From a virus: DNA of 49,265 bases. The stretch is taken from positions 1-49,265 of IMG/VR virus record IMGVR_UViG_3300020477_000043. One strand, given 5' to 3'. Made by a program: the position numbers and the translations under genes. Within the stretch, counting starts at the first letter, position 1; each line of letters begins with the position of its first letter. The notes under the pieces were generated by a model. It was not told where the DNA came from. It searched no databases and saw only the letters and a list, made by a program, of their open reading frames with translations. Shown here one piece after another: positions 43,089-49,250 of this stretch.

Positions 43089-43376
43089 ATGTTTACTATG
43101 CCTATTCTTAATGATAGACCAACAATTAAATGGACTCCAAATAAACCTAGACAAAAAACTATACAAAAAAGGATTTCCAGATTTTTAACAAAGTTTAAGG
43201 CTTTTTATTTAATTGCAGATGACGAGGAATTCTTTATAGATGGTGGGCGTTGGATATATCTAAAAACTGAATCTGGTAAGTATAATAAATTTATAGGCCA
43301 TGCTAAAAACTTTTTCCCGTTTATAGAAACGAAACACACAATAGCTTGGGGGTCATGGAGAATTAAAGATGTGTAA
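43089..43376 (+). CDS. First gene of rightward operon, hypothetical
   Basis: The start is ATG 43089 (95 residues, MFTMPILNDR) with TAGGA upstream. An earlier ATG at 43050 lies on the likely transcript start. The basic N-terminal half (KPRQKTIQKRISRFLTKFK) is followed by a compact acidic/aromatic part (EEFFIDGGRWIYLKTESG, then HTIAWGSWRI). Unrecognised. Its promoter-proximal place and small size suggest an early host-modulating protein, by inference only. Confidence 0.6.
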   Translation: MFTMPILNDRPTIKWTPNKPRQKTIQKRISRFLTKFKAFYLIADDEEFFIDGGRWIYLKTESGKYNKFIGHAKNFFPFIETKHTIAWGSWRIKDV

Positions 43377-43527
43377 TATCTTCCCAAGATGGGAAAATAG
43401 GGATAGAAAAAGAAATAAAAAGAAAAATTTTATTTCTGATAACCGAAAAAGTGTTCAATTAATTTCAAAGCTATCGTTGTTACCTAAAAAGCAAAAACAA
43501 AATAAAAAGAGGAGTTCTAGAAGATGA
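43369..43527 (+). CDS. Small lysine-rich protein (52 aa)
   Basis: ATG at 43369 overlaps the end of the preceding gene and its stop overlaps the next ATG (ATGA). The 52-residue frame is strongly basic (RDRKRNKKKNF, then KKQKQNKKRSSRR). In an AT-rich genome lysine-rich frames can be chance, but both overlaps and the gap-filling position support a real, translationally coupled peptide. It may bind nucleic acid. Confidence 0.45.
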   Translation: MCNIFPRWENRDRKRNKKKNFISDNRKSVQLISKLSLLPKKQKQNKKRSSRR

Positions 43528-43745
43528 GTACACTAATAGATAAAGACGACAAGATTTGGAAGATGTTTATCCAGTACTGCCGTTTAATAGATGAGGATGC
43601 AATAGCTCAAAGTTTGGACGTGTATGGGACCGAACAGCGTTCTAATATGGCTATGAGCTTAACTCAATCTCACATAATGGATCACATTGTATGTGAATTA
43701 AAAAATATACAAAAACAAAACATGAAAAACCAAAGAAATGCCTAG
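43524..43745 (+). CDS. Small helical protein, paralogue A
   Basis: This 73-residue helical protein (TLIDKDDKIWKMFIQYCRLI) with an AGAGGAG site is not recognised. Its pattern, a TxIDxxD start, an aromatic helix, then TEQRSNMAMSLTQSHIMDHI, is similar to the 61-residue protein at 45092. The two flank the zinc ribbon, thyX and SET genes and may be duplicates. Confidence 0.6.
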   Translation: MSTLIDKDDKIWKMFIQYCRLIDEDAIAQSLDVYGTEQRSNMAMSLTQSHIMDHIVCELKNIQKQNMKNQRNA

Positions 43746-43902
43746 ATATAAATACACTTGTGGGTCATGTAAGTTAGATGACGTAAAACAAATTAAATAT
43801 GTTTTTGAAGGAATTATCAGAAGACCAATTTGTGGTTTTTGTAATGGGGGACTAGAAAGAAAGTTTTTAACTCCACCTAAAAATTGGAATAGAAAAGTTT
43901 AA
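43738..43902 (+). CDS. FmdB-like zinc-ribbon protein (54 aa)
   Basis: MPRYKYTCGSC at the start and PICGFC later give two CxxC knuckles separated by about 25 residues. This is the pattern of FmdB-type zinc ribbons (M-P-x-Y-x-Y-x-C-x-x-C). The frame fills the gap before thyX and ends in TAATG, sharing the A with the thyX start. Family members are regulatory or nucleic-acid-binding; the phage role is unknown. Confidence 0.7.
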   Translation: MPRYKYTCGSCKLDDVKQIKYVFEGIIRRPICGFCNGGLERKFLTPPKNWNRKV

Positions 43903-44534
43903 TGAAGGTTGAATTAATTGAAAAACTTGGATCAGACTTAACAGTAGTAAATGCGGCAAGGGTTAGTTTTGATAAACATCATAAAAATTTTACAGAAGGC
44001 GATGAAAAACTTATTAAATATCTGGCTTCTCATGGTCATTGGACTCCATTTGGGCATCCGCAACTTCAATTTAGAATTTATGCTCCAATATTTGTGGCAC
44101 GTCAGCTTGTTAAACACCAGGTAGGACTTGTTTGGAATGAGGTTAGCAGAAGATATGTGGATTCTAAACCACAATTTTACATACCTAAAGACTGGAGAAG
44201 TAAACCTATAGATAAAAAACAGGGGTCTGGCGAGGAAATAGTCGAATTAACACATTCTGAGTGGACAGATATTTCTGATTTACTTACTAATTCAAATGAA
44301 ACATACAATTTATTAATTAGAAAAGGTGTAGCACCAGAACAAGCTAGAATGTTATTACCGCAATCAACATATACGGAATGGTATTGGACTGGAAGCCTCT
44401 ATGCTTTTTCTAGAATTTGCAATTTAAGGCTTTCTAAAGATGCTCAAGCTGAAACTAGCGAGATTGCCCAGCAAATTTCTGATTTAATACAACCAAAATA
44501 TCCTATTAGCTGGAGGTATCTTGTTAATGTATAA
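43902..44534 (+). CDS. thyX: Flavin-dependent thymidylate synthase ThyX
   Basis: This makes dTMP from dUMP with FAD, NADPH and methylene-THF, feeding DNA synthesis together with NrdJ. Seen are HGHWTPFGHPQLQFRI (44-59), the ThyX signature as KHQVGLVWNEVSRRY (71-85) and the C-terminal LLPQSTYTEWYWTGSL. The signature is K-H-Q-x8-S rather than the classic R-H-R-x7-S, a variant I know from phage and marine ThyX proteins. Length (210) is normal. The start overlaps the zinc-ribbon stop, and the end overlaps the SET gene. Confidence 0.93.
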   Translation: MKVELIEKLGSDLTVVNAARVSFDKHHKNFTEGDEKLIKYLASHGHWTPFGHPQLQFRIYAPIFVARQLVKHQVGLVWNEVSRRYVDSKPQFYIPKDWRSKPIDKKQGSGEEIVELTHSEWTDISDLLTNSNETYNLLIRKGVAPEQARMLLPQSTYTEWYWTGSLYAFSRICNLRLSKDAQAETSEIAQQISDLIQPKYPISWRYLVNV

Positions 44535-44880
44535 CCCACTACCTGAATCATTGACAATTAATGAGTCTAAGATTCATGGATTAGGTCTTTTTGCAATTAA
44601 AGACATCCCATTAGGGACGGATTTAGGCATTAGCCATGTCAAACACCCAGACTTTCCTCAAGGATGGCTGAGAACGCCTCTGGGGGGCTTCTATAACCAC
44701 ACAGACACACCTAATTGTAAGTTAAAAAGTGCTTATGTAGGTGTTTTTGAAGATCGTTTATCATGTTGTAGATTAATTACCATTAAAAATATTAAAAAAG
44801 GGGATGAACTTACTTGTAGTTACAGTTTATGGGATGAGGATAATGAATGGAAGAAAAATTTAGAGGATAATGCGTTTTAA
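44527..44880 (+). CDS. SET-domain protein (putative lysine methyltransferase)
   Basis: I start at ATG 44527 (117 residues). A TTG at 44521 lies closer to GGAGG and is the alternative. The core SET motifs are visible: HGLGLFAIKDIPLGTDL at the start, GGFYNHTDTPNCKL (the N-H-x-x-x-P-N-C motif that binds S-adenosylmethionine) and KKGDELTCSYSLW near the end. This is the minimal SET fold, usually a protein-lysine methyltransferase. No post-SET cysteines are seen. In a phage it may modify host or phage proteins; the target is unknown. It overlaps thyX. Confidence 0.82.
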   Translation: MYNPLPESLTINESKIHGLGLFAIKDIPLGTDLGISHVKHPDFPQGWLRTPLGGFYNHTDTPNCKLKSAYVGVFEDRLSCCRLITIKNIKKGDELTCSYSLWDEDNEWKKNLEDNAF

Positions 44881-44895
44881 ATTTTTAAGAATTTA

Positions 44896-44905
44896 TTTGT
44901 ATAAT
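44896..44905 (+). promoter_or_regulatory. Predicted internal promoter, TTTGTATAAT
   Basis: In the 41-base gap after the SET gene, TTTGTATAAT has a perfect -10 and the shared GTATAAT core. It lies 16 bases before the next ATG and may give an extra start for the amt part of the operon. Confidence 0.45.
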
Positions 44906-44921
44906 AAAATAGGGTAGTAAA

Positions 44922-45101
44922 ATGAAGAAAGAACATAAAAATATGCTTTTAGGATTATCAGCAATCGTATTAATTGGTGGAATTAGTTTTTTAGTATCTC
45001 AAGAAATAAAAGATACTAAAATTAAACAGAAAGAAGCTAAAGATAGAGCTGACAACGTGTATTTTGACTCTCTAACAGAAAAGGATATTGCGTGGGGCTA
45101 A
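44922..45101 (+). CDS. Single-helix membrane protein (59 aa)
   Basis: ATG 44922 with AGGG upstream opens 59 codons: a short basic head (MKKEHKNM), one membrane helix (LLGLSAIVLIGGISFLV) and a charged helical tail (KIKQKEAKDRAD). N-in topology is suggested by the basic head. Function is unknown; it could be a membrane-stress or holin-accessory factor, or act with Amt. Overlap with the next gene supports translation. Confidence 0.6.
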   Translation: MKKEHKNMLLGLSAIVLIGGISFLVSQEIKDTKIKQKEAKDRADNVYFDSLTEKDIAWG

Positions 45102-45277
45102 ATAAATCATATGCCACCATTATAGATCAAGAGGACCCAATAATAGAGATGTATAAAAATTATATACACGTATTATTAGAGATAGATTCAGATGTATCCA
45201 ATGTAGAACAAACAGCATCTACGCTAGTATTATCTAATGTTTTAAATAAGATTTGGTTTCAGCTTAAAAAAAGTTGA
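45092..45277 (+). CDS. Small helical protein, paralogue B
   Basis: The start is GTG at 45092, inside the end of the membrane gene, with AAGGA upstream. The 61 residues (ATIIDQEDPIIEMYKNYIHV, then SNVEQTASTLVLSNVLNKIW) follow the plan of the 73-residue protein at 43524: T-x-I-D-x-x-D, a tyrosine-rich helix, then E-Q and a second helix. Not otherwise recognised. Confidence 0.5.
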   Translation: MGLNKSYATIIDQEDPIIEMYKNYIHVLLEIDSDVSNVEQTASTLVLSNVLNKIWFQLKKS

Positions 45278-45507
45278 AAGAACTTGGTGTAACTTTATCC
45301 AAAGATGATCTCAAGGCAATAGAGAAATTATTTAAATATAGATGGTCAGCATCTATTAGAAACTGGAAAGAACGAAATGTTGATGGGTGTCAATGGATAG
45401 TGGAGTGCCCAGATAGAAGAAATATTTGGCAAAGTGAAATTGGAATTTGTTTAGCAGATACAATAAACAATTTACTAGAGAGAATAGGGGAGGGAAGAAA
45501 TGAATGA
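45274..45507 (+). CDS. Small hypothetical protein before amt
   Basis: The start is probably TTG 45274, overlapping the preceding stop (TTGA). No ATG or clear SD is present, so the start is uncertain. The 77 residues have a helix (SKDDLKAIEKLFKYRWSASI), a compact Cys/Trp part (DGCQWIVECPDRRNIWQSE) and a C-terminal helix. It ends eight bases inside amt, so amt is coupled to it. Unrecognised. Confidence 0.5.
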   Translation: MKELGVTLSKDDLKAIEKLFKYRWSASIRNWKERNVDGCQWIVECPDRRNIWQSEIGICLADTINNLLERIGEGRNE

Positions 45508-46663
45508 TTCAGGCAATCTAGCTTTTATGATGCTAGCAACAGCACTTGTATTTCTAATGACTCCAGGCCTAGCGTTCTTTTATGCTGGCTTAGTGAGAAA
45601 GAAAAACCTTATACCCACATTAATGTATAGTTTTGTTTCTTTAGGTGTGGTGGGCACAATCTGGATGCTATACGGATATAGTTTAGCATTTTCTGGTAGC
45701 AACTCCTTTATAGGAAATTTTAATAACGTCTTACTTAATAATATAGATATTACTGATGGTGATACCCTTATCTTTATTGCATTTCAGGGTATGTTTGCAA
45801 TTATTACACCAGCCCTTATTACAGGGGCGTTTGTCGAAAGATTTAAGTTTACAACATATTTAATCTTTTTAGTTGCTTGGGTAACTTTTGTTTATATACC
45901 AATATGCCATTGGGTTTGGGCAGAAGGTGGTTGGTTAAATGAAAGAGGAGCCTTAGACTTTGCTGGTGGGACTGTAGTTCATATTAACTCAGGAATAGCA
46001 GCTCTTGTAGCAGCTTGGATGGTTGGCCCAAGAATAAATTTAAAAAAGGCAAGTAAACCAAACAGTATTCCATTTGTTCTATTAGGTATGGCTATGCTAT
46101 GGTTTGGTTGGAATGGCTTTAATGCTGGTTCGGAACTAGCATCTAACGCTAGGGCAGTCAATGCGTTTCTAGTTACTAATATTGCAGCATCAGTATCAAT
46201 GGTAACTTGGATGGTTTGTGAGTATATGCTTACTAAGAAAATAAACCCTATTGGAGCTGCTTGTGGAGCTATTGCAGGTCTAGTAGCGATCACGCCAGCT
46301 TGTGGTTTTGTTGAGCCAATCTACGCATTAGTAATAGGTTTTGGTAGTGGAGTAATATGTTACTTTACATTATTAGGATTTAAAAAATATATAAAGATTG
46401 ATGATGCTTTAGATGTATTTTCAATTCATGGTGTTGGAGGCATATGGGGTAGCCTTGCAACAGGTTTATTCGCCACCTCTGCATTAGGTGGAACTACTGG
46501 GATGATCGAAGGTAATATGCAAATATTATTAGAGCAATTAATAGCAGTGGGAACCACAATTGCATATTCATTTATAGTTACCTTTCTAATATTATTTATT
46601 TTAAAAATAACAGTTGGTCTAAGAACATCTATTCTTGAAGAAGCTAATGGTATTAAACTATAA
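45500..46663 (+). CDS. amt: Ammonium transporter (Amt/AmtB family), phage-encoded
   Basis: This 387-residue membrane channel moves ammonium into the cell. About 11 hydrophobic segments are present, starting at LAFMMLATALVFLMTPGLAF. All pore residues known from E. coli AmtB are kept: Phe gate F99 and F207, S211, W140, D153 (ALDFAGG) and the twin histidines H161 (TVVHINSG) and H310 (HGVGGIWG). The N-terminus starts directly with mature-like sequence and has no separate signal peptide. After the last membrane helix the protein stops at LRTSILEEANGIKL, so the usual cytosolic tail with a conserved EGLD...HGE.AY end is mostly missing. A GGGAGG site precedes the ATG. The 3' end overlaps the convergent AT-hook gene by 11 bases. 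Confidence 0.95.
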   Translation: MNDSGNLAFMMLATALVFLMTPGLAFFYAGLVRKKNLIPTLMYSFVSLGVVGTIWMLYGYSLAFSGSNSFIGNFNNVLLNNIDITDGDTLIFIAFQGMFAIITPALITGAFVERFKFTTYLIFLVAWVTFVYIPICHWVWAEGGWLNERGALDFAGGTVVHINSGIAALVAAWMVGPRINLKKASKPNSIPFVLLGMAMLWFGWNGFNAGSELASNARAVNAFLVTNIAASVSMVTWMVCEYMLTKKINPIGAACGAIAGLVAITPACGFVEPIYALVIGFGSGVICYFTLLGFKKYIKIDDALDVFSIHGVGGIWGSLATGLFATSALGGTTGMIEGNMQILLEQLIAVGTTIAYSFIVTFLILFILKITVGLRTSILEEANGIKL

Positions 46664-46940
46664 CTTTTCTACCAGACCTTTTATCCCAACAGCTTACACA
46701 ATAACCATTACCTAATTCTACATTTACTGCATCACATAAAGGTCTACCTCTACCTCTACGTCCTCTCCAGCTTGCATTTTTACAAGTACCTATGTTTATT
46801 TCTGGTAAAGAAACTTTTCTATCACGAACCCATGTTCCTCTTTTATATTCTTTTCTGCCTTTAATTTTTGAATAAGGCTGTCTTGGTCTACCCCTTCCAC
46901 CTTTTATTCCGCTATATATTTCTGTCCTTGTCTGATCCAT
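46653..46940 (-). CDS. AT-hook and cysteine-rich DNA-binding-like protein
   Basis: The 95 residues carry two AT-hook-like cores, GRGRPRQP (15-22) and RGRGRP (62-67), in a very basic chain, plus four cysteines (C53, C69, and CVSC at 81-84) that may bind zinc. AT-hooks bind the minor groove of AT-rich DNA, which fits this AT-rich genome. It faces amt tail-to-tail and overlaps the amt end. The Lys/Arg density suggests a nucleoid-like or regulatory protein. Confidence 0.65.
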   Translation of the reverse strand: MDQTRTEIYSGIKGGRGRPRQPYSKIKGRKEYKRGTWVRDRKVSLPEINIGTCKNASWRGRRGRGRPLCDAVNVELGNGYCVSCWDKRSGRKVIV

Positions 46941-47343
46941 TTTCTGTTGCCTCCCAGGCTTTTCTAAATTCTTCTATGAACACGTTTGGTACTGGTGTAG
47001 GTTCTTTAGTATCTTTAATCTTATTTAGCACCTTCGATAGCTTTCCTTTTTCATGCTTTAGTCTTAAATATGAACTAAGCGTTAAAAGGCTATCTAAGTT
47101 ACTTTCTAACGATCCTAACAAGTATCCACCTTCGTCCATTCTAGCGAAAAAGATATCCGCTAATATGGAATTTATCACAGCCTCGATTTTTCCGCAAATA
47201 ATTAAAAGTGGAGCATCATGCTTTTCTTTGTTATGTATATTGATTGTTATGAACGGAAGATTGAAATCCTGCATTAGTTGCCTGAGTTCTTCTAAATATT
47301 CTAAAGGAATGCCATCTTCAAATGAATTTTCCTTATAGCTCAC
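46912..47343 (-). CDS. Hypothetical protein
   Basis: This 143-residue helical protein, acidic at both ends, is unrecognised. A middle beta-like segment (LPFITINIHNKEKHDAPLLI, then ICGKIEAVINSILADI) and helices around LDSLLTLSSYLRLKHEKGK suggest a small alpha/beta fold. It overlaps the AT-hook gene by 29 bases and follows the HExxH gene with a two-base gap, so all three form one leftward operon. Confidence 0.55.
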   Translation of the reverse strand: MSYKENSFEDGIPLEYLEELRQLMQDFNLPFITINIHNKEKHDAPLLIICGKIEAVINSILADIFFARMDEGGYLLGSLESNLDSLLTLSSYLRLKHEKGKLSKVLNKIKDTKEPTPVPNVFIEEFRKAWEATENGSDKDRNI

Positions 47344-47345
47344 TT

Positions 47346-47858
47346 TTATACCTCATGTCTTTTTACAACAGCAGATGCTTTTAAATCATCAAGAAAAATC
47401 TGCTTCATGTGTTTTGCAAATTCATATCCTGGTACTTCCATTGGATGAGTTTTAGCTGTATAAAATGGTCTTTGAATAATATACTTTAACATCCATTTCC
47501 AAAAACCAACCCTCTTTTGATCTTTAACGTGATATATCTCATGTGCCAAGACTGATAATATGATTGCTAAGTTTGTAAAATCATCTTTAAATCTTAATCG
47601 CCAGTTAACTTTTAAATCATTTTCCCAAGCAAAGGCTTTGGTTATATATACAGTATTGCCAATGGTTATAGCCCAAGCTTTAAAAGGGGCTTTATGACCA
47701 ATTTTAGAAAGAACCCCAGTTAATGAAAGATTAAAATTCAAAGTGTCATCTCCAAATATTTTCCCCAATTCGTCAGCTAATAAAAACCACCACTCCTCTG
47801 GGAATTTAAAATTAAGGTCTTTCTCTAGTTTTTTTATGTGTCTTGTATTCTTTGGCAT
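47346..47858 (-). CDS. HExxH metallopeptidase-like protein
   Basis: The 170 residues contain LAHEIYHVKDQ with H106-E107-x-x-H110, the zinc-binding helix of many metallopeptidases. E141 (HPMEVPGYEFA), about 30 residues later, is a likely third ligand, and aromatic-rich helices lie between. It resembles DUF4157-type or prophage-associated zinc peptidases. No signal peptide is seen, so the substrate is probably cytosolic, for example a host protein. GGAGG lies upstream of the ATG at 47858. A lysis (peptidoglycan) role is possible but not supported by a known endopeptidase motif. Confidence 0.65.
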   Translation of the reverse strand: MPKNTRHIKKLEKDLNFKFPEEWWFLLADELGKIFGDDTLNFNLSLTGVLSKIGHKAPFKAWAITIGNTVYITKAFAWENDLKVNWRLRFKDDFTNLAIILSVLAHEIYHVKDQKRVGFWKWMLKYIIQRPFYTAKTHPMEVPGYEFAKHMKQIFLDDLKASAVVKRHEV

Positions 47859-48009
47859 TTATTGTTATTCCTCCCATACAAGCATTTTCAATACCATCCC
47901 CATGCTTATGTAATGGGTTTCTTATATGCTTACATTCTGGGCATTTTCCATCAGGACCTCTCCAAACATTACTACACTTACAGCAGCTCCAATCAATTTC
48001 AATTACCAT
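47812..48009 (-). CDS. Small zinc-ribbon protein, first gene of leftward block
   Basis: I start at ATG 48009 (65 residues). An ATG at 48048 is only about 8 bases from the predicted transcript start and lacks a good site, whereas AAGG precedes 48009. SCCKCSNVWRGPDGKCPEC gives a zinc ribbon like those of small regulatory proteins. Further residues (HKHGDGIENACMGGITI) are unassigned. It overlaps the HExxH gene by 47 bases. Confidence 0.6.
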   Translation of the reverse strand: MVIEIDWSCCKCSNVWRGPDGKCPECKHIRNPLHKHGDGIENACMGGITINAKEYKTHKKTRERP

Positions 48010-48062
48010 GCTATATACCTTTTCTTTTACATCATAGATGCATTCCATGTCTATATATAAAT

Positions 48063-48069
48063 ATTATAC
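48063..48069 (-). promoter_or_regulatory. Predicted promoter, GTATAAT box, leftward
   Basis: On the minus strand GGGTATAAT lies just upstream of the zinc-ribbon gene and would drive the leftward block 46653-48009. It belongs to the same GTATAAT family. The rightward TTGACA promoter starts about 65 bases further right. Confidence 0.5.
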
Positions 48070-48134
48070 CCATATAAATAAATGTTTTGATTCATCGGAG
48101 ATGCATTGCATGATAAATGTTTATATTATGGGGG

Positions 48135-48162
48135 TTGACAATATGATTTTTAATGTGATACC
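48135..48162 (+). promoter_or_regulatory. Strong promoter: perfect TTGACA with extended -10
   Basis: TTGACA (48135-48140) is a perfect -35. Sixteen bases later, TGT-GATACC gives an extended -10 with three of six matches to TATAAT. The expected start is near 48169-48170, just where the structured RNA begins. It is the only perfect TTGACA promoter I noticed, unlike the GTATAAT boxes elsewhere, so host sigma-70 may read it. Confidence 0.65.
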
Positions 48163-48169
48163 TTTACAT

Positions 48170-48345
48170 TATTGCAATCAGGAAAGGTTTGATGGAGTTG
48201 TAAAACTATGGTTGGGTAACACCAACTCTAGAACGTCCAAAAGACTGGCAGGGTTAGTAGGGGGGAATAAAACCCCTCTCGAACATAACTTCGAGGAGCG
48301 GACAGGAAGGACCACCGCCTAGCAACTGAAACCTCTGCAACACTG
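48170..48345 (+). ncRNA. Structured RNA candidate, possible leader or small RNA
   Basis: This stretch is visibly more GC-rich than its flanks and full of helices. The ends pair: TTGCA (48172-48176) with TGCAA (48336-48340), and AGGTTT (48185-48190) with AAACCT (48329-48334). Inside are AGGGG/CCCCT (48259-48263/48273-48277), CTCGAA/TTCGAG (48278-48283/48290-48295) and GCGG/CCGC (48298-48301/48315-48318). GTTGG-CCAAC (48211-48226) competes with GAGTTG-CAACTC (48195-48228), a possible switch. A frame of up to 94 codons crosses it but looks incidental and would begin before the transcript start. It is followed by AT-rich sequence and the AGGAG of the next gene. I could not match it to a known riboswitch or ribozyme. 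Confidence 0.6.
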
Positions 48346-48379
48346 ATTAATATATAAATAAATATATAGGAGTGAAAAA

Positions 48380-49024
48380 ATGGAAATAAAAGTAAATACA
48401 CAAAAAGAAGATATAGCCGAGAACTTTATTGAGTCCACTAATACTTTAATATTTGATGATCGACAAATTTTATTATCTTTTTTAATTGATAACGATATTG
48501 AATATATTAAAATATTTACAAGGTTTACAGATAAGTATATAGAGGATATGAAATTAGGTATATTCAATAGAAAAGAAGCTATACAAATAATTAAAATCGA
48601 TATAGTAGATGAGGTTAATTCTCAATGGATTGCAGATTCTGGTATTGCTTTTGATAAAGGGTTTACTGAACTACAGAGATGGAATGTAGCAAAACATTTA
48701 GTAACTAGATTTGAGGCTAACTATCATATGGGACGGAAAATGGAAAAAGAATTTGATATATTCAACAAAGCAGATATGGAAAGAATGATGGATGAGGCGT
48801 GTGAAGAAGCATTAGCAGAAGAAGAAAATAATCCTACAGTTGAGGCTGTAGTATATAAGCTTCCAAAGTGTAACTTTTGCGATAGTGATGCCGAATATGA
48901 CGCAACGATGATCATGGGGGGTGAGGGGGCAAACTTTTGTGGAGAGCATTTCAAATCTCACAGTACAGGCGAATTAGGTTTAGGTTTAGGTCAAAAGCTT
49001 ATTGAAGAAAAAGAGGAGAATTGA
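48380..49024 (+). CDS. Hypothetical protein with C-terminal zinc module
   Basis: The 214 residues start with a helical region (AENFIESTNTLIFDDRQILL). An acidic central part follows, and the C-terminal module KCNFCDSDAEYDA, then GANFCGEHFKSH looks like a zinc knuckle (two Cys, later Cys and His) of a type found in small phage proteins. AGGAG precedes the ATG. It is the first gene after the structured RNA and its promoter, so the RNA may control it. Function unknown. Confidence 0.65.
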   Translation: MEIKVNTQKEDIAENFIESTNTLIFDDRQILLSFLIDNDIEYIKIFTRFTDKYIEDMKLGIFNRKEAIQIIKIDIVDEVNSQWIADSGIAFDKGFTELQRWNVAKHLVTRFEANYHMGRKMEKEFDIFNKADMERMMDEACEEALAEEENNPTVEAVVYKLPKCNFCDSDAEYDATMIMGGEGANFCGEHFKSHSTGELGLGLGQKLIEEKEEN

Positions 49025-49026
49025 AA

Positions 49027-49152
49027 ATGGGGTACATGAAAGAGCTGGTTATAATGATCGATGAGATGGAAGGGGGCTGCCCAGAAATAAAGCATATGGA
49101 TTGCCCACCATCACATTGCGATCAAGTTCCCGATTCAAATGATGCTGAATAA
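49027..49152 (+). CDS. Very small hypothetical protein (41 aa)
   Basis: ATG 49027 has GAGGAG eight bases upstream. The 41-residue frame (MGYMKELVIMIDEMEGG, then CPEIKHMDCPPSHC) has three cysteines and His residues, so a mini metal site is possible. It closely follows the 214-residue gene and is probably co-transcribed. The strong ribosome site is the main evidence. Confidence 0.5.
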   Translation: MGYMKELVIMIDEMEGGCPEIKHMDCPPSHCDQVPDSNDAE

Positions 49153-49250
49153 TGTTGTCATCAATCAATGGAGATGATAAAATCAATATAGGTGGCTTCG
49201 TTTTCTCCATTTCTCGAAGCTGTCTCAACACACTCCTGCGAGGGCTATGA
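49152..49250 (+). CDS. Possible 33-aa frame at the right edge
   Basis: An ATG shared with the previous stop (TAATG) opens 32 residues ending in TGA at 49250. There is no SD except possible coupling. A better start follows at ATG 49259 (GAGG six bases upstream), which begins a gene cut off by the window edge after two codons. Apart from this I see nothing in the last 110 bases. Confidence 0.25.
   Translation: MLSSINGDDKINIGGFVFSISRSCLNTLLRGL

Noticed and set aside
48038-48322. A 94-codon rightward frame across the structured RNA region
   Set aside because: It begins before the predicted transcript start and has no ribosome site near a plausible internal ATG. The sequence shows paired helices, and the protein has no recognisable motif.
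48298-48345. Cobalamin, T-box, SAH or SRP-type RNA signature in the leader
   Set aside because: Short similarities (AGCAACTG, GAGGAGCG, GGAAGG) occur, but the order and the remaining conserved boxes of each family are missing.
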